From the NCBI GenBank assembly GCA_016933695.1, contig JAFGAL010000001.1, forward strand, positions 1 to 64,000: a stretch of DNA of 64,000 nt. Direction: 5' to 3'. Numbering within the stretch: position 1 is the stretch's first letter; every line of letters starts with the position of its first letter. Origin of the DNA: Candidatus Zixiibacteriota bacterium. Lineage in GTDB: Bacteria > Zixibacteria > MSB-5A5 > GN15 > PGXB01. The notes under the pieces were generated by a model. That model was given only the letters and a program-made list of their open reading frames with translations, was not told where the DNA came from and ran no database searches. Positions 34,715-44,237 of this stretch are shown here, piece after piece. Both the position numbers and the translations under genes were made by a program.

Positions 34715-34945
34715 CTACTCCAGAATCTCCAAAACAGCGCGTTTACCCTTCTTGGCCGAAATGGCCGCGATCAACGTACGAATCGATTTGGCGGTTTGTC
34801 CATGTTTACCGATAACTTTTCCGAGGTCACCGGGCCCGACTCGCAATTCGTATACCGTTGTTCGTGCTCCCTGCACTTCCGTAAGGTCGACTTCATCAGG
34901 ATTATCCACTAAGGCTTTGACGATGGTTTCAATGAATTCTTTCAC
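34715..34945 (-). CDS. khpA: KH domain RNA-binding protein KhpA
   Basis: 76 residues, one KH domain with the GxxG loop IGKHG (46-49). KhpA (YlqC) binds small and messenger RNAs, often with KhpB/Jag. It starts with GTG, decided by AAAGGAG six bases upstream. Position between rpsP and rimM is conserved across bacteria. Confidence 0.95.
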   Translation of the reverse strand: MKEFIETIVKALVDNPDEVDLTEVQGARTTVYELRVGPGDLGKVIGKHGQTAKSIRTLIAAISAKKGKRAVLEILE

Positions 34946-35018
34946 CTCAATCTCCTTTACTAGCGTCGGTTGCGTTCTAGTTTAGCTGTAAGAAATCGAA
35001 CACGATCGGGTCAACTAC

Positions 35019-35369
35019 TCAAGACTTCGCCTCCTTTGTCTTTTTGCGCTTTTTGGTTCGTTCGGTAATGGTTTCCGCGAGAGTAATTCCGGACACATCC
35101 TCTCCGCGTTTCATCATTTCGTACTTTTTGGTAAATCCAACCTGGGTGAGCAGAGAAGCCACGGTATCCGAGGGCTGGGCGCCTTCGTTGAGCCAATGCG
35201 TCATGCGCTCTTCATGCAACTTGATCGTTGCGGGTTTTTCAATCGGGTAATAAAAGCCCAGAGTTTCAATAAACCGTCCATCGCGGGGCATTCTGGAATC
35301 CGTCGCAACAAATCGATAGGTCGGGCGTTTTTTCGCACCCATCCGTTTAAGCCTAATCCGTACTGACAA
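35019..35369 (-). CDS. rpsP: ribosomal protein S16
   Basis: 116 residues. Begins at a TTG with GGAGG about nine bases upstream; the first residues MSVRIRLKRMGAKKRPTYR match S16. The C-terminal 30 residues are a Lys/Thr-rich tail (TERTKKRKKTKEAKS), a common extension. Needed for 30S assembly. Lies 28 bases after ffh in the operon. Confidence 0.97.
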   Translation of the reverse strand: MSVRIRLKRMGAKKRPTYRFVATDSRMPRDGRFIETLGFYYPIEKPATIKLHEERMTHWLNEGAQPSDTVASLLTQVGFTKKYEMMKRGEDVSGITLAETITERTKKRKKTKEAKS

Positions 35370-35397
35370 TGGTGTTAACCTCCATCTCGTTATGGTA

Positions 35398-36726
35398 TCA
35401 CATCTGGAAAGGGAAAGACCCCTTCGGCATACCCTTGAACTTGAATTTACTTACGTTTTTTATCATCTTGCGCATGGCAAAAAATTGCTTGAGCAAATTA
35501 TTTACGTGTTGGACCGAATTTCCGGATCCGGCGGCAATACGCCGTTTGCGACTGCCGTCAATAATCAGCGGATTCTGTCTTTCTTCCGGAGTCATGGACT
35601 GGATAATCGCCTCGACGCGCACCAGTCCGCGCTCGTCGATTTGCACGCCTTTGAGGGCTTTGCCCACGCCGGGGATCATCCCCAGCAGGGAATCGAGCGG
35701 GCCCATTTTTTTCAGCTGTTGCATCTGATCGTAGAAATCATCGAACGTAAAGGCGTTTTTGCGCAGGCGTTCGGCCAGTTCTTCGGCCTGTTTTTCATCG
35801 ACCACCGCCTGGGCTTTTTCCACCAGGGTGACCACGTCGCCCATGCCGAGAATGCGTGAGGCCATGCGGTCGGGATGAAATGCCTCGAGATCGGACGGTT
35901 TCTCGCCGATCGAAACCAGTTTGATCGGGCATCCGGTGACGGCGCGAATCGAAATCGCGGCGCCGCCGCGGGCGTCGCCATCGAGTTTGGACAGCACCAC
36001 TCCGGTCAGGGCAAGGCGATTGTGAAACTGCTCGGCAAGATTGACGGCATCCTGCCCGGTCATGGAATCGGCTACCAGTAGAATTTCATCCGGCCCGACT
36101 TTGGCCTTGATCTCATCCAGTTCGGCCATCAGCGCGTCATCGATATGCAGTCGTCCGGCGGTATCGAGGATAACCAGATCGAAGAAATTTTTCTCGGCGT
36201 ATTTTTTAGCCTGAAGGCATATTTCCGGCGGCTTTTTGCCATCGAGACTGAACACGTCCGTGTCGATTTGTTTGCCCAGCACCTGCAACTGCTTGACGGC
36301 GGCGGGACGGTAAGTATCGGCGGCCACCAGCAGTGGTTTTTTATTTTTACGTTTGGCCTGAAGCGCGAGTTTGCCGGAGAGCGTGGTTTTGCCCGATCCC
36401 TGCAAGCCGCATAACATGTACACAGTCGGAGATTTATCGATCGGAGCAAGCGGTTCCGCTTTGGTCCCCAGCAGTTCGATCAGCTTGTCATGAACGATCT
36501 TGACAATCTGCTGACCAGGCTCGATCGATTTAAGGACTTTTTCGCCGACAGCGTCCTGCTCGACGGATTTTATAAAATTCTTGACGACCTTGTAGTTGAC
36601 GTCGGCTTCGAGCAAAGCGCGACGAACTTCACGCAAAGCATCGCGGATGTTTTTCTCGGATAACTTCCCGGCACCGCGAAGCTTCTTGAAGATATCATCG
36701 AATTTGTCAACCAGTTCACCAAACAT
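35398..36726 (-). CDS. ffh: signal recognition particle GTPase Ffh
   Basis: 442 residues, typical. N domain, G domain with GLQGSGKTT (107-115), DTAGRLHID and TKLDG-type motif (LSKLDGDARGG), then the methionine-rich M domain (MQQLKKMGPLDSLLGMIPGVG) that binds signal peptides and 4.5S RNA. Directs membrane proteins to SecYEG. No Shine-Dalgarno sequence is visible before the ATG. First gene of the ribosomal operon; rpe lies 96 bases upstream. Confidence 0.98.
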   Translation of the reverse strand: MFGELVDKFDDIFKKLRGAGKLSEKNIRDALREVRRALLEADVNYKVVKNFIKSVEQDAVGEKVLKSIEPGQQIVKIVHDKLIELLGTKAEPLAPIDKSPTVYMLCGLQGSGKTTLSGKLALQAKRKNKKPLLVAADTYRPAAVKQLQVLGKQIDTDVFSLDGKKPPEICLQAKKYAEKNFFDLVILDTAGRLHIDDALMAELDEIKAKVGPDEILLVADSMTGQDAVNLAEQFHNRLALTGVVLSKLDGDARGGAAISIRAVTGCPIKLVSIGEKPSDLEAFHPDRMASRILGMGDVVTLVEKAQAVVDEKQAEELAERLRKNAFTFDDFYDQMQQLKKMGPLDSLLGMIPGVGKALKGVQIDERGLVRVEAIIQSMTPEERQNPLIIDGSRKRRIAAGSGNSVQHVNNLLKQFFAMRKMIKNVSKFKFKGMPKGSFPFQM

Positions 36727-36822
36727 CGCTTATCAGTAACTTTCAAAAATACGACAGGACATACTTCGCCCCGTCCAAAGCAAGGAAATATACAAAAACG
36801 GCGGGAAACCGCAAGCGATTTT

Positions 36823-37530
36823 CTACGACTTTAGCCTGCGAACAAAGTCATTGAAATCCGGTGATTTAAAGAAGGCCGAGCCGCTGACCAGGATATCCGC
36901 GCCGGCGGTATGCAAATCGGCCGCGTTGGTGAGATCAACCCCCCCGTCGACCATAATTTCAAAGGAAAGGTGATTGTCTCTGCGGAATGCGTCGGCAAAG
37001 GTCAGTTTTTCATAGACCGTGTCCATGAATCCCTGCCCGGCGAAACCGGGATTGACCGACATGAGCAGAAGCAGGTCGATTTCATCCAGAAACGGCACGG
37101 CGCGGGTGATATCCGACGGCGGATTGAGCGTCAACCCGGCCTTCGCCCCGGCGGCTTTAATACGCCCGATGACATTCATGATGCGGTCGGTGTCGATTAT
37201 ATCGGGAAGTTCATATACCCAGCGCCCCTCACCGAGATCGTTTTTCACGCCGTCGATTTCAAGATGAAAAGCGATGATTTCAACGCCGATTCCGATAAAA
37301 TCGTCGAGATAGTGTTCCGGGTGAGTCACCATCAGGTGGGCATCATGCACCAGTGAACAGGCCTTTTTGGAGGCTTTGGCGATATCAACCCCGAAGGAAA
37401 GGTTGGGCACAAAATGGCCGTCCATGATGTCCAGATGAATCATATCGGCGCCGGCGGATTCGGCGGCATGTATTTGTTCCCCCAGCCGGCAGAAATCGGC
37501 GGCCAGGATTGAGGGAGCGAATTTCAACAC
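36823..37530 (-). CDS. rpe: ribulose-phosphate 3-epimerase
   Basis: 235 residues, TIM barrel. Motifs FAPSILAADF, HLDIMDGHFVPNLSFG, and MVDGGVDLTNA are the family signatures with metal-binding His and Asp. Interconverts ribulose-5-P and xylulose-5-P in the pentose phosphate pathway. Starts with GTG, with AGGA eight bases upstream. It begins 13 bases after the PASTA gene stop. Confidence 0.97.
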   Translation of the reverse strand: MLKFAPSILAADFCRLGEQIHAAESAGADMIHLDIMDGHFVPNLSFGVDIAKASKKACSLVHDAHLMVTHPEHYLDDFIGIGVEIIAFHLEIDGVKNDLGEGRWVYELPDIIDTDRIMNVIGRIKAAGAKAGLTLNPPSDITRAVPFLDEIDLLLLMSVNPGFAGQGFMDTVYEKLTFADAFRRDNHLSFEIMVDGGVDLTNAADLHTAGADILVSGSAFFKSPDFNDFVRRLKS

Positions 37531-37543
37531 GATGACTATCCTG

Positions 37544-38341
37544 TTATTCCGTGGTTGAGACGATCAGGTCGATTTCCTCGCCGACCTCAAGTTCGGTGGC
37601 TTCCTCGACCGACTGCTCCAGCACCGTCCCGGGCAGGTAGTTTTCATTGCGGACTTCCGTTACCAGACCAATTTTCAGCCCCAGCTGTTCCATCAGGCTG
37701 TCGGCCTCCTCAAACGACCGTCCCACCAATCGCGGCATGAACACGATTCCGGAAAGCCGTCCCCGGTTGACCATAAGATTAACCTGCGAACCGATGGGAA
37801 TCTCGGCTCCGGTGGGCGGATAAGAGAACACCACCACGCGCTCGGGGAGTGAATCGGAAAAAGTCCAGGCAATATCGCCGAGGATCAGCCCGGTTGCTTC
37901 GATATTGAGTTTGGCCTGACGCACCGAAAACCCGGCCAGCGGCGGGATGGCCACCATTTTCTGACCGAAAGAGGTCACGACCTTGATGATGCGTCCGGAT
38001 TTGACCTTGGTCCCGGCGGGAGGATATTGCGACAGGACGGTGTTTTCGGGTTTGTCGGGATGGTATTCCTCGGAGGTAACTTCGAGCCGGAGACCCGATT
38101 TATCGAGCAGATATTCCGCATCCTGTTTCTGGTAATCGACCACGGTGGGCAGTTCGAATTCACTTCCGTGGCGGGTGACAATCGGCATGACGATGCTGTC
38201 GGTGACAACGTAGAGGACGAATAAAAACGCAATCGGGATTATCACGAACTGGATAGCCCGCCGCGGAATGCTTCTCTTGGGGAAATAGCGGGTCCACAGG
38301 TTACGCCAGGTGTGATTCGTTTTTCCATTCGAAGTTGCCAT
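37544..38341 (-). CDS. membrane-anchored PASTA domain protein without kinase
   Basis: 265 residues. A basic N-terminus, one transmembrane helix (about 28-52), then three PASTA domains (about 62-130, 131-198, 199-265), beginning FELPTVVDYQKQDAEYLLDK. PASTA domains bind peptidoglycan fragments or muropeptides on Ser/Thr kinases and PBPs. Here no kinase or transpeptidase domain is attached and none adjoins it. It lies 42 bases after rsmB. A similar rsmB-PASTA-rpe order occurs elsewhere, I believe. Confidence 0.92.
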   Translation of the reverse strand: MATSNGKTNHTWRNLWTRYFPKRSIPRRAIQFVIIPIAFLFVLYVVTDSIVMPIVTRHGSEFELPTVVDYQKQDAEYLLDKSGLRLEVTSEEYHPDKPENTVLSQYPPAGTKVKSGRIIKVVTSFGQKMVAIPPLAGFSVRQAKLNIEATGLILGDIAWTFSDSLPERVVVFSYPPTGAEIPIGSQVNLMVNRGRLSGIVFMPRLVGRSFEEADSLMEQLGLKIGLVTEVRNENYLPGTVLEQSVEEATELEVGEEIDLIVSTTE

Positions 38342-38383
38342 ACTCTATTGTATGTACTTCAACACCGTAATGCATCAACTTTT

Positions 38384-39736
38384 TTATTTTATTACTTTGA
38401 GCAGGCGGGCGGAGAACGCGCCGGAAAGATTCGGGATATTGGGATAGGTTTTCAGAAATCCGCGCTCGGAGACCACGGTCGCATCGAAATATTCGTTGGC
38501 GGATTCCAGCGCGAAGTCGCGACGACGCAAAAGGAATTGTTCCACGACCTCATCATTTTCCTTGCGGATAATGGTACAGGTGGAATAAACCAGAATGCCG
38601 CCCGGCTTGACGAGTTTGGCGGCGCGGTCGAGCATCATGCTCTGGATTTTATGGAGGCGTTCGACGTCCTCGACGGTTTTCACCCAGCGCAGATCACTGT
38701 GCTTGCCGGCATTTCCCCATCCGGAACAGGGCACGTCGACAATCACGCGTTCGAACGGTTCGGCGGTGAAACTCAGATTGTCGGCGAGAACGGGATTCAC
38801 GATTTTCACATTGAGTCGCCGACAGTTATCGGTTAGAAGTTCCAAGCGGGGGCGGGAGCGATCGACCGCGGTAATCATCCCCTTGTTGCGCATCCGGGCG
38901 GCCGCGTAGCAGGTTTTTCCTCCGGGAGCGGCGGCCAGATCAAGCATGCGCATGCCAGGGCGGGGATTCAATAAACGCACCGCCATACCGGCGGATTCAT
39001 CCTGAATATAGATTTTCCCTTCGTGTATCAACTCATCGACCAGCGGGAGATTACCTTCCTCCAGATGGAAAAACTCATTGAGGTATTCACCGCGATGATA
39101 GGCGATACCGGCATTATCGAGAGTCTCGGCGATTTCCTCGGGTTTGGCGCAAAAGTGATTGGCTCGAAAACTCAACAGCGGAGGCTGATTCATGGCCCGG
39201 AGCAGTTCTTCGGTTTGATCGGTTCGGAATTCGTCGAGGCAGTACGAAACGAACCAATCCGGAAAAGAATAGAAATTCGCCAGATACCCGACCGGGTCGA
39301 CTTCCCTGCTCACGAAAACAACCCGTTCCGGATGCCGAAGGGCATTGCGCAGGACGGCGTTGACCAGACGGGCGCGCGGGGCATCGCAAAAATGCCGGGC
39401 AAGATTGACCGATTCGGACACGACCGCGGCGGGCGGAATTTTATCGGTGAAAAACAACTGGAAGAAACCGAGGCGCAAAATATCGATCAACCGTCGCGGG
39501 AGTTTTTCCGAGGGACGGCTCAAAAAGAAGCGAATGTCGTGATCAAGACGGCGTTTGAGTTTGACACTGCCGTTGACCAATTGCCGGAGAAAACGAATAT
39601 CGCGGGGATCAAATTCCTTGCCCTCGATGACGGCAGGGATGGCCTCCTCGATACCGTTGCGTCCCGATTCCAGATGACCGAGAATCTCCACGGCGGCGGC
39701 GCGCACCGGATCGAACGTCGTTTTTTTTTCCGTCAT
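38384..39736 (-). CDS. rsmB: 16S rRNA (cytosine-967-C5)-methyltransferase
   Basis: 450 residues. The N-terminal third is a NusB-like RNA-binding domain; the catalytic domain has LAAAPGGKTCYAAA (SAM binding), DVPCSGWGN and YSTCTI, the two cysteines of m5C RNA methyltransferases. Its ATG is four bases past the stop of the radical SAM gene, and GGAG lies ten bases upstream. Length matches RsmB. Confidence 0.96.
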   Translation of the reverse strand: MTEKKTTFDPVRAAAVEILGHLESGRNGIEEAIPAVIEGKEFDPRDIRFLRQLVNGSVKLKRRLDHDIRFFLSRPSEKLPRRLIDILRLGFFQLFFTDKIPPAAVVSESVNLARHFCDAPRARLVNAVLRNALRHPERVVFVSREVDPVGYLANFYSFPDWFVSYCLDEFRTDQTEELLRAMNQPPLLSFRANHFCAKPEEIAETLDNAGIAYHRGEYLNEFFHLEEGNLPLVDELIHEGKIYIQDESAGMAVRLLNPRPGMRMLDLAAAPGGKTCYAAARMRNKGMITAVDRSRPRLELLTDNCRRLNVKIVNPVLADNLSFTAEPFERVIVDVPCSGWGNAGKHSDLRWVKTVEDVERLHKIQSMMLDRAAKLVKPGGILVYSTCTIIRKENDEVVEQFLLRRRDFALESANEYFDATVVSERGFLKTYPNIPNLSGAFSARLLKVIK

Positions 39737-39739
39737 GGC

Positions 39740-42262
39740 CTAAAACTCCAGCGGTGTCAGGCGGTTGCCGTTGTCATCGATATAGAGCAATTCCCTGCGA
39801 TGAAACGCCAGCGCCGGGACATCCTGTTCATCGGCAAGACCCGCCGCCAGCATAACCTCGGTCGGGCGGGCGTAACCGGCCTGCCCCACGCCGAGTTCCA
39901 GAATCAGTTTGGCGCGGCCGGGATCATCATCGGACTCATCCTGCCAGGTGTATGCATACAATGCCGGACGAATATTCACGGTCTTGGTGCTGTCCTTGCC
40001 GACACGCTGGATTTCGATGATGTTCCGTTCCAGCAGGGCGTTGATTTTCTCGGGATATATCGGATCGTGATCGACGGTTAACTCGTAGATGGCGCGGTTG
40101 ATTTTCCCCGACAACGAAGTTTTGGTATTGATAACACCCTGGGCGGAGACGATGAAGTATCCGTCGGGCAGTGACCCATTCAGTTTGTCGACCAGATCGA
40201 GCTGAGCCGGACGGTCGAGGTGCAAATCGAAATATTCGGCCGACGAGGTGTATCCCAGCGTCAGAGGCGGCCCGAATGAGATTTTCATGTGCGGATGAAA
40301 TCCCTGCGTGAAGGATACGGGCAAACCGGAGCGGCGCAGAGCGCGTTCCATGACGCGAACGTTGTCCAGATGCGAGAGAAACCGTCTGAGTCCTTTGCGT
40401 CCCCAACGAAACCGCAGAACCGACAGAGTCGGTGCAATCGACGAGGTACGCACGGCGCGTTTGGGGGATCGTCCGAAACCGAAATTGTTGTCTTCGGGCG
40501 CGGCCGGGATATCGTATATCGGCTGCTTTTGGGTCGTTTCTTTCAGGGTCATGGCCGACTCGGTGCGTTGCTTGACCAGATGGTCGGTCGAGATTCCCAT
40601 ACCGATATGCGACCAGGGCAACGACTCGGAATATGACCGTTCCCGCAGATAATTACGCGGATCGAGATTGTTTTTGCCGAAAGCGTCGAGCCAGCGGTTG
40701 AAATCGAATCCCTCCGACCATCCGTCGAAACGCGCGCCCTCGTGAAACGCGGTTTCGATCACGCCGGCCATCTCCCGTCCCCCGCGTCCCAGCACCCCCT
40801 CCAGAAAGGCGAGTTCGGGATCATGCAGTTTGAAATTCACGAACGGATTGCGGGCCTGCCGTTTGATATAATCGGCTTTTTCCTGAATGTATTCGGGGGT
40901 CGGCTGGGCATCCCATTGCAGGGGCGTATGCGCTTTGGGCGAAAACGGCGACAGGGTGATATTGATCACACGCTTGCCCTGGTATTCGCGCCCGATGCGG
41001 CAAACGTTGCGGATTATCTGCACGATACCGTCGATATCCTCATCGGTTTCGGTCGGCAAGCCGAGCATGAAATACAGCTTGACCAGATTCCAGCCGTTTT
41101 TAAACGCCAGGTGAATGGTGTCGTACAATTCCTGATCGGCAATATCCTTGCGGATAAACGCCCGCAGGCGCTCGGTACCGGCTTCGGGGGCGAAGGTCAG
41201 CCCGGTTTTGCGCGTGGTCTGCAAGGCATCGGCCAGCTGCTGGGTAAAGGTCCCGGGGCGCATCGACGGCATCGCCAGCGCCACGCGTTTGGCCTGCAGT
41301 TCGCGGTTCAACTGGAGGGTTAGCGGGATGATATCGGGATAGTCGCTCGACGACAACGACAGCAGAGACACCTCATCGTACCCCGTCTGCTCCAGCAGGG
41401 AATTGATATGCGCGATAATTTCCTGTTTCGGTCGCAGACGCACCGGGCGGTAGACGGCACAGGCCTGGCAGAAGCGGCACCCGCGCGGGCATCCCCGCAT
41501 GATCTCGACCGTGAGTCGATCGTGGACGGTTTCGATATACGGCACCAGCTGGGTGCGCGGGTAGAATTCGCGCCGCAGTTCTCTAATGCGATGGCTGGGG
41601 ACAACGGCCGGGGCGAAATCGTTCAGTGGTTTACGAGTCGCGCTGTCATACAACGCGGGGACATAGACCGAAGATGCTCCACGGGCAAGCCGTTCCAGCT
41701 TTTCATGGCGGCCGAGATGCCGTGAGTCTTTCAGGATTTCCAGAATGCCGATGATGTTCTCTTCGGCGTCGCCAATGTAGAACGCATCGATAAAAGCGGC
41801 GGTCGGTTCCGGATTATGCACGACCGGGCCGCCGGCGATAATCAGCGGATGGTCATCGGTGCGTTCGGATGCTTTCAGGGGAATCCCGGCCAGATCGAGG
41901 ATATTGAGCATATTGGTGTAGACCATCTCATACGCCAGGGTGAATCCGACCACGTCGAATTCATTCAGTGGGCGATGCGATTCCAGCGAGAACATCGGGA
42001 TCGATTCGCGTCGCACGATCTGTTCGGCATCACGATCCGGCGCGAAAAAGCGTTCGCAGACGAAGCGCTCATCGGCATTGACCAGATGGTAGAGAATCTG
42101 CATGCCGAGGTATGACATGCCGATTTCGTACATGTCGGGATAGCCGACGGCCATGGTCAATTTATTTTCGTGGGATTTGACAATCTGCCCCGGCTCACCG
42201 CCGGTGTACCGTCCGGGTTTGATGACATGGGGAAAGAATTTGGTTTCGAGAAGGTGCTTCAT
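39740..42262 (-). CDS. radical SAM protein fused to a DUF2344 domain (TIGR03960-TIGR03936)
   Basis: 840 residues. The N-terminal part has a cobalamin-domain-like fold (YPDMYEIGMSYLGMQILYHL). The radical SAM cluster is Cys258, Cys262, Cys265 in RGCPRGCRFCQAC. From about residue 600 a DUF2344 domain follows (RFRWGRKGLRRFLSHLDNVR). In many bacteria the two parts are separate neighbours; here they are one chain. Often near RNase G or ribosomal genes, so an RNA or ribosome-related modification is suspected but unproven. Confidence 0.93.
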   Translation of the reverse strand: MKHLLETKFFPHVIKPGRYTGGEPGQIVKSHENKLTMAVGYPDMYEIGMSYLGMQILYHLVNADERFVCERFFAPDRDAEQIVRRESIPMFSLESHRPLNEFDVVGFTLAYEMVYTNMLNILDLAGIPLKASERTDDHPLIIAGGPVVHNPEPTAAFIDAFYIGDAEENIIGILEILKDSRHLGRHEKLERLARGASSVYVPALYDSATRKPLNDFAPAVVPSHRIRELRREFYPRTQLVPYIETVHDRLTVEIMRGCPRGCRFCQACAVYRPVRLRPKQEIIAHINSLLEQTGYDEVSLLSLSSSDYPDIIPLTLQLNRELQAKRVALAMPSMRPGTFTQQLADALQTTRKTGLTFAPEAGTERLRAFIRKDIADQELYDTIHLAFKNGWNLVKLYFMLGLPTETDEDIDGIVQIIRNVCRIGREYQGKRVINITLSPFSPKAHTPLQWDAQPTPEYIQEKADYIKRQARNPFVNFKLHDPELAFLEGVLGRGGREMAGVIETAFHEGARFDGWSEGFDFNRWLDAFGKNNLDPRNYLRERSYSESLPWSHIGMGISTDHLVKQRTESAMTLKETTQKQPIYDIPAAPEDNNFGFGRSPKRAVRTSSIAPTLSVLRFRWGRKGLRRFLSHLDNVRVMERALRRSGLPVSFTQGFHPHMKISFGPPLTLGYTSSAEYFDLHLDRPAQLDLVDKLNGSLPDGYFIVSAQGVINTKTSLSGKINRAIYELTVDHDPIYPEKINALLERNIIEIQRVGKDSTKTVNIRPALYAYTWQDESDDDPGRAKLILELGVGQAGYARPTEVMLAAGLADEQDVPALAFHRRELLYIDDNGNRLTPLEF

Positions 42263-42274
42263 ATTCCACTAGCG

Positions 42275-42306
42275 TAAAAAAATCCCGCCTGAATCAAGCG
42301 GGATTT
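42275..42306 (-). terminator. terminator of the DUF4388 operon
   Basis: AAATCCCGC (42280-42288) and GCGGGATTT (42298-42306) form a perfect 9-bp stem, 9-base loop, followed on minus by six T's. It separates the four-gene operon from the radical SAM gene. Confidence 0.9.
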
Positions 42307-42326
42307 ATGACTTATCGATACACTAA

Positions 42327-42512
42327 TTATGTATAGATTTCCTTGCGATTGCAGTCGCAGACGCCGACGTTTGAGGTCCGAAATTTCCAGCCGTTCGGTG
42401 TTTTTTCCGCTTTCACGTATTTCACGAATGAGATGGTGCTTTCGCATACCGGACAGGTCATGGTGTGTTTCTTTTTGGACGCCTTGTCAGCAAAACTCTG
42501 TTTCTTTGCCAT
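42327..42512 (-). CDS. 61-residue zinc-ribbon-like protein
   Basis: Begins MAKKQSFADKASKKKH, a basic, probably flexible arm, then CPVC, a short beta region and CDC (C-x2-C with C-x-C), a likely zinc site. It is not L33 or L36 although it resembles small ribosomal proteins in size and charge. GGTAGGA overlaps the stop of the preceding gene, leaving two bases between stop and start. Last gene of the operon; function unknown. Confidence 0.75.
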   Translation of the reverse strand: MAKKQSFADKASKKKHTMTCPVCESTISFVKYVKAEKTPNGWKFRTSNVGVCDCNRKEIYT

Positions 42513-42514
42513 TC

Positions 42515-42727
42515 CTACCTATCTCCGTTACCTTTGGACTTTTCCAATTCCGCAATTTCGTTTCTGACGGCCACAAGCAAATCGGTCGCCTCGCGTAATA
42601 TACGCAAATCATCGTCCTCCGCAACCAGATTTTCGGCATTTTTAAAATAACCTGAAGCGGTGACATAATCATCGTTCTGGAGGGCGACCAGCGCCTTGTA
42701 ATAGGATTTTTCGATATCAGGCAACAT
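42515..42727 (-). CDS. small helical protein, TPR-like
   Basis: 70 residues from the ATG at 42727. The middle (SYYKALVALQNDDYVTASGY) looks like one TPR helix pair, and a second helical segment follows. No signal or membrane segment. Its start overlaps the end of the preceding gene by 11 bases, indicating coupling. Family not recognised. Confidence 0.7.
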   Translation of the reverse strand: MLPDIEKSYYKALVALQNDDYVTASGYFKNAENLVAEDDDLRILREATDLLVAVRNEIAELEKSKGNGDR

Positions 42728-43361
42728 GTTCCACACCCATTCGGGCCTGTTCGATTTCGCGAAGCCGCTTTGCGTACGGCCCCACCTTATAGCCGTTAAT
42801 TTTTAAAAAGTATACGATGGCTCCGGCGAGATGGAGATACATTTTATCATCTTTGGCGGCGGCGGATTTCAGCGCATCATCGAGGATGGAAAGCAGATGG
42901 GGGTTGCGCTCGCTTTCATCGGCCAGATAGGCGCTTTCCTGTTTCATGAGTTCGCTGAAACCGGCCGCGGTATTTATCGACGGGACAGGGGTTTGCATTT
43001 TTAAAACCAACTTGCGTTTGGGAACAACCCCGCTTTCGCGCCAGCGTCGGATTTCATTGTCCAGCTTGCGCGCTTCCGGATCGGACGGATCAAAACCGCT
43101 CTGGATTTCCCTGAACAGATTGCCGATGCGATCAATATCGGCTCCGGTCAGGCGATCTTTTTTATGAGCGATGTCACTGCGCGCCAGCCAGTTGCCCAGA
43201 CGGGCGTGAATGCGGCGGCCACGCAGGGAGTCGCGGGCGATATCATCAAGCGCATCAATGCTTTTATGAGCCGCGATGCGGGTTGTTTCCGATTTCAGGA
43301 CCCCGGCAATGAATTGCTCCAGGATCGTTTCCAGTTTTTTAAGGACCTCGAGGCGGTTCAC
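42717..43361 (-). CDS. conserved operon protein of unknown function
   Basis: 214 residues, charged and mostly helical, soluble. Arg/Lys-rich segment RRIHARLGNWLARSDIAHKK lies in the first half. A central stretch contains VPKRKLVLKMQTP, perhaps a linker. I recognise no motif. It overlaps the DUF4388 gene by four bases (ATGA) and the next gene by 11. Confidence 0.75.
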   Translation of the reverse strand: MNRLEVLKKLETILEQFIAGVLKSETTRIAAHKSIDALDDIARDSLRGRRIHARLGNWLARSDIAHKKDRLTGADIDRIGNLFREIQSGFDPSDPEARKLDNEIRRWRESGVVPKRKLVLKMQTPVPSINTAAGFSELMKQESAYLADESERNPHLLSILDDALKSAAAKDDKMYLHLAGAIVYFLKINGYKVGPYAKRLREIEQARMGVEHVA

Positions 43362-44212
43362 TGGTTTTCTCCGATGATCTCGGTAGTGGTGTGATCGTTT
43401 TCCCGGGTTTGGGCTTTGCGAACCAGGTATTCCTCAAGGAGTCCGGAGACCCGGTCCACCATTGCCGCCAGGCGGTCGGAATGGTCAACGGTTCGATTGG
43501 CCACACTCACCAGTCCGGCCAGTTTGAGCGCGGCGAGTTTGGCGAGGGCGTCCATTTTCGGCATTTCCGCCATTTCGGCGATTTCGCCGATCGTCCGCTG
43601 ACCGTTGACCAGTGCCAGCAGATTCCATTCATGCGCCTGCAGGGAGATGTCCTTGGTTCTCTCCTGCTGGGTCGGCGCGATTTCCAGCACTTTGCTGAAA
43701 TCCGGCAGGGCCTCGCGGATGCGGTTCATTTCGTCGAGTCGCCGCAATCCTTCAAGAATCACGTTTTCCACCGAGAGCGAAATGGTGATTTCCTCCTGGG
43801 TGGGATACTGCCGATCATAAAACTTGAACGTTCCCGATTCCCACGAGAGCAGAGAATAAATCAGCTCCTCGATCTGGGTCTGTACGACCTCCTGCAAATC
43901 GGCACGATCGATGTATTTCTTTTCGATGAGAATTTTGCCAAGCCGTTTTGATGTCTCCTGCCGGGATTGGGTTTTCACGGCATCATCAAGCTGGCTGGTG
44001 GTAATGCGCCCCCTCTCGCGCAACAGTTGACCGAGATGGTAAGTCTGACGCGGGCCGTACGCGTAGATAATCCGCCCCTCTTTGAAATATACCATCACGA
44101 TATCATCGTCGCGCTGAATCCCGAGGGTTCCGGTTTCGCGGCTGTTGGCCACAAGCTGGAATATCTCAGGAAGTGTAAAACGACCGATCTTTCCCTGTAA
44201 TGCCTGATCCAT
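43358..44212 (-). CDS. DUF4388 domain protein
   Basis: 284 residues. The N-terminal DUF4388 (PatA-like) domain (LQGKIGRFTLPEIFQLVANS; TGTLGIQRDDDIVMVYFKEG) is found in response regulators and motility proteins. A middle helical region resembles the GspE N-terminal/MshEN-type segment (LGQLLRERGRITTSQLDDAV; LGKILIEKKYIDRADLQEVV). The end is a winged-helix-like region (EWNLLALVNGQRTIGEIAEM). AGGAG precedes the ATG. It heads a four-gene coupled operon with a good promoter. Confidence 0.88.
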   Translation of the reverse strand: MDQALQGKIGRFTLPEIFQLVANSRETGTLGIQRDDDIVMVYFKEGRIIYAYGPRQTYHLGQLLRERGRITTSQLDDAVKTQSRQETSKRLGKILIEKKYIDRADLQEVVQTQIEELIYSLLSWESGTFKFYDRQYPTQEEITISLSVENVILEGLRRLDEMNRIREALPDFSKVLEIAPTQQERTKDISLQAHEWNLLALVNGQRTIGEIAEMAEMPKMDALAKLAALKLAGLVSVANRTVDHSDRLAAMVDRVSGLLEEYLVRKAQTRENDHTTTEIIGENQ

Positions 44213-44237
44213 CGGTACTCCTGATTACAATTCGGCA

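Noticed and set aside
39023..40081. 352-codon plus-strand open frame
   Set aside because: Antisense to rsmB and the radical SAM gene, both secure; no motif or initiation signal.
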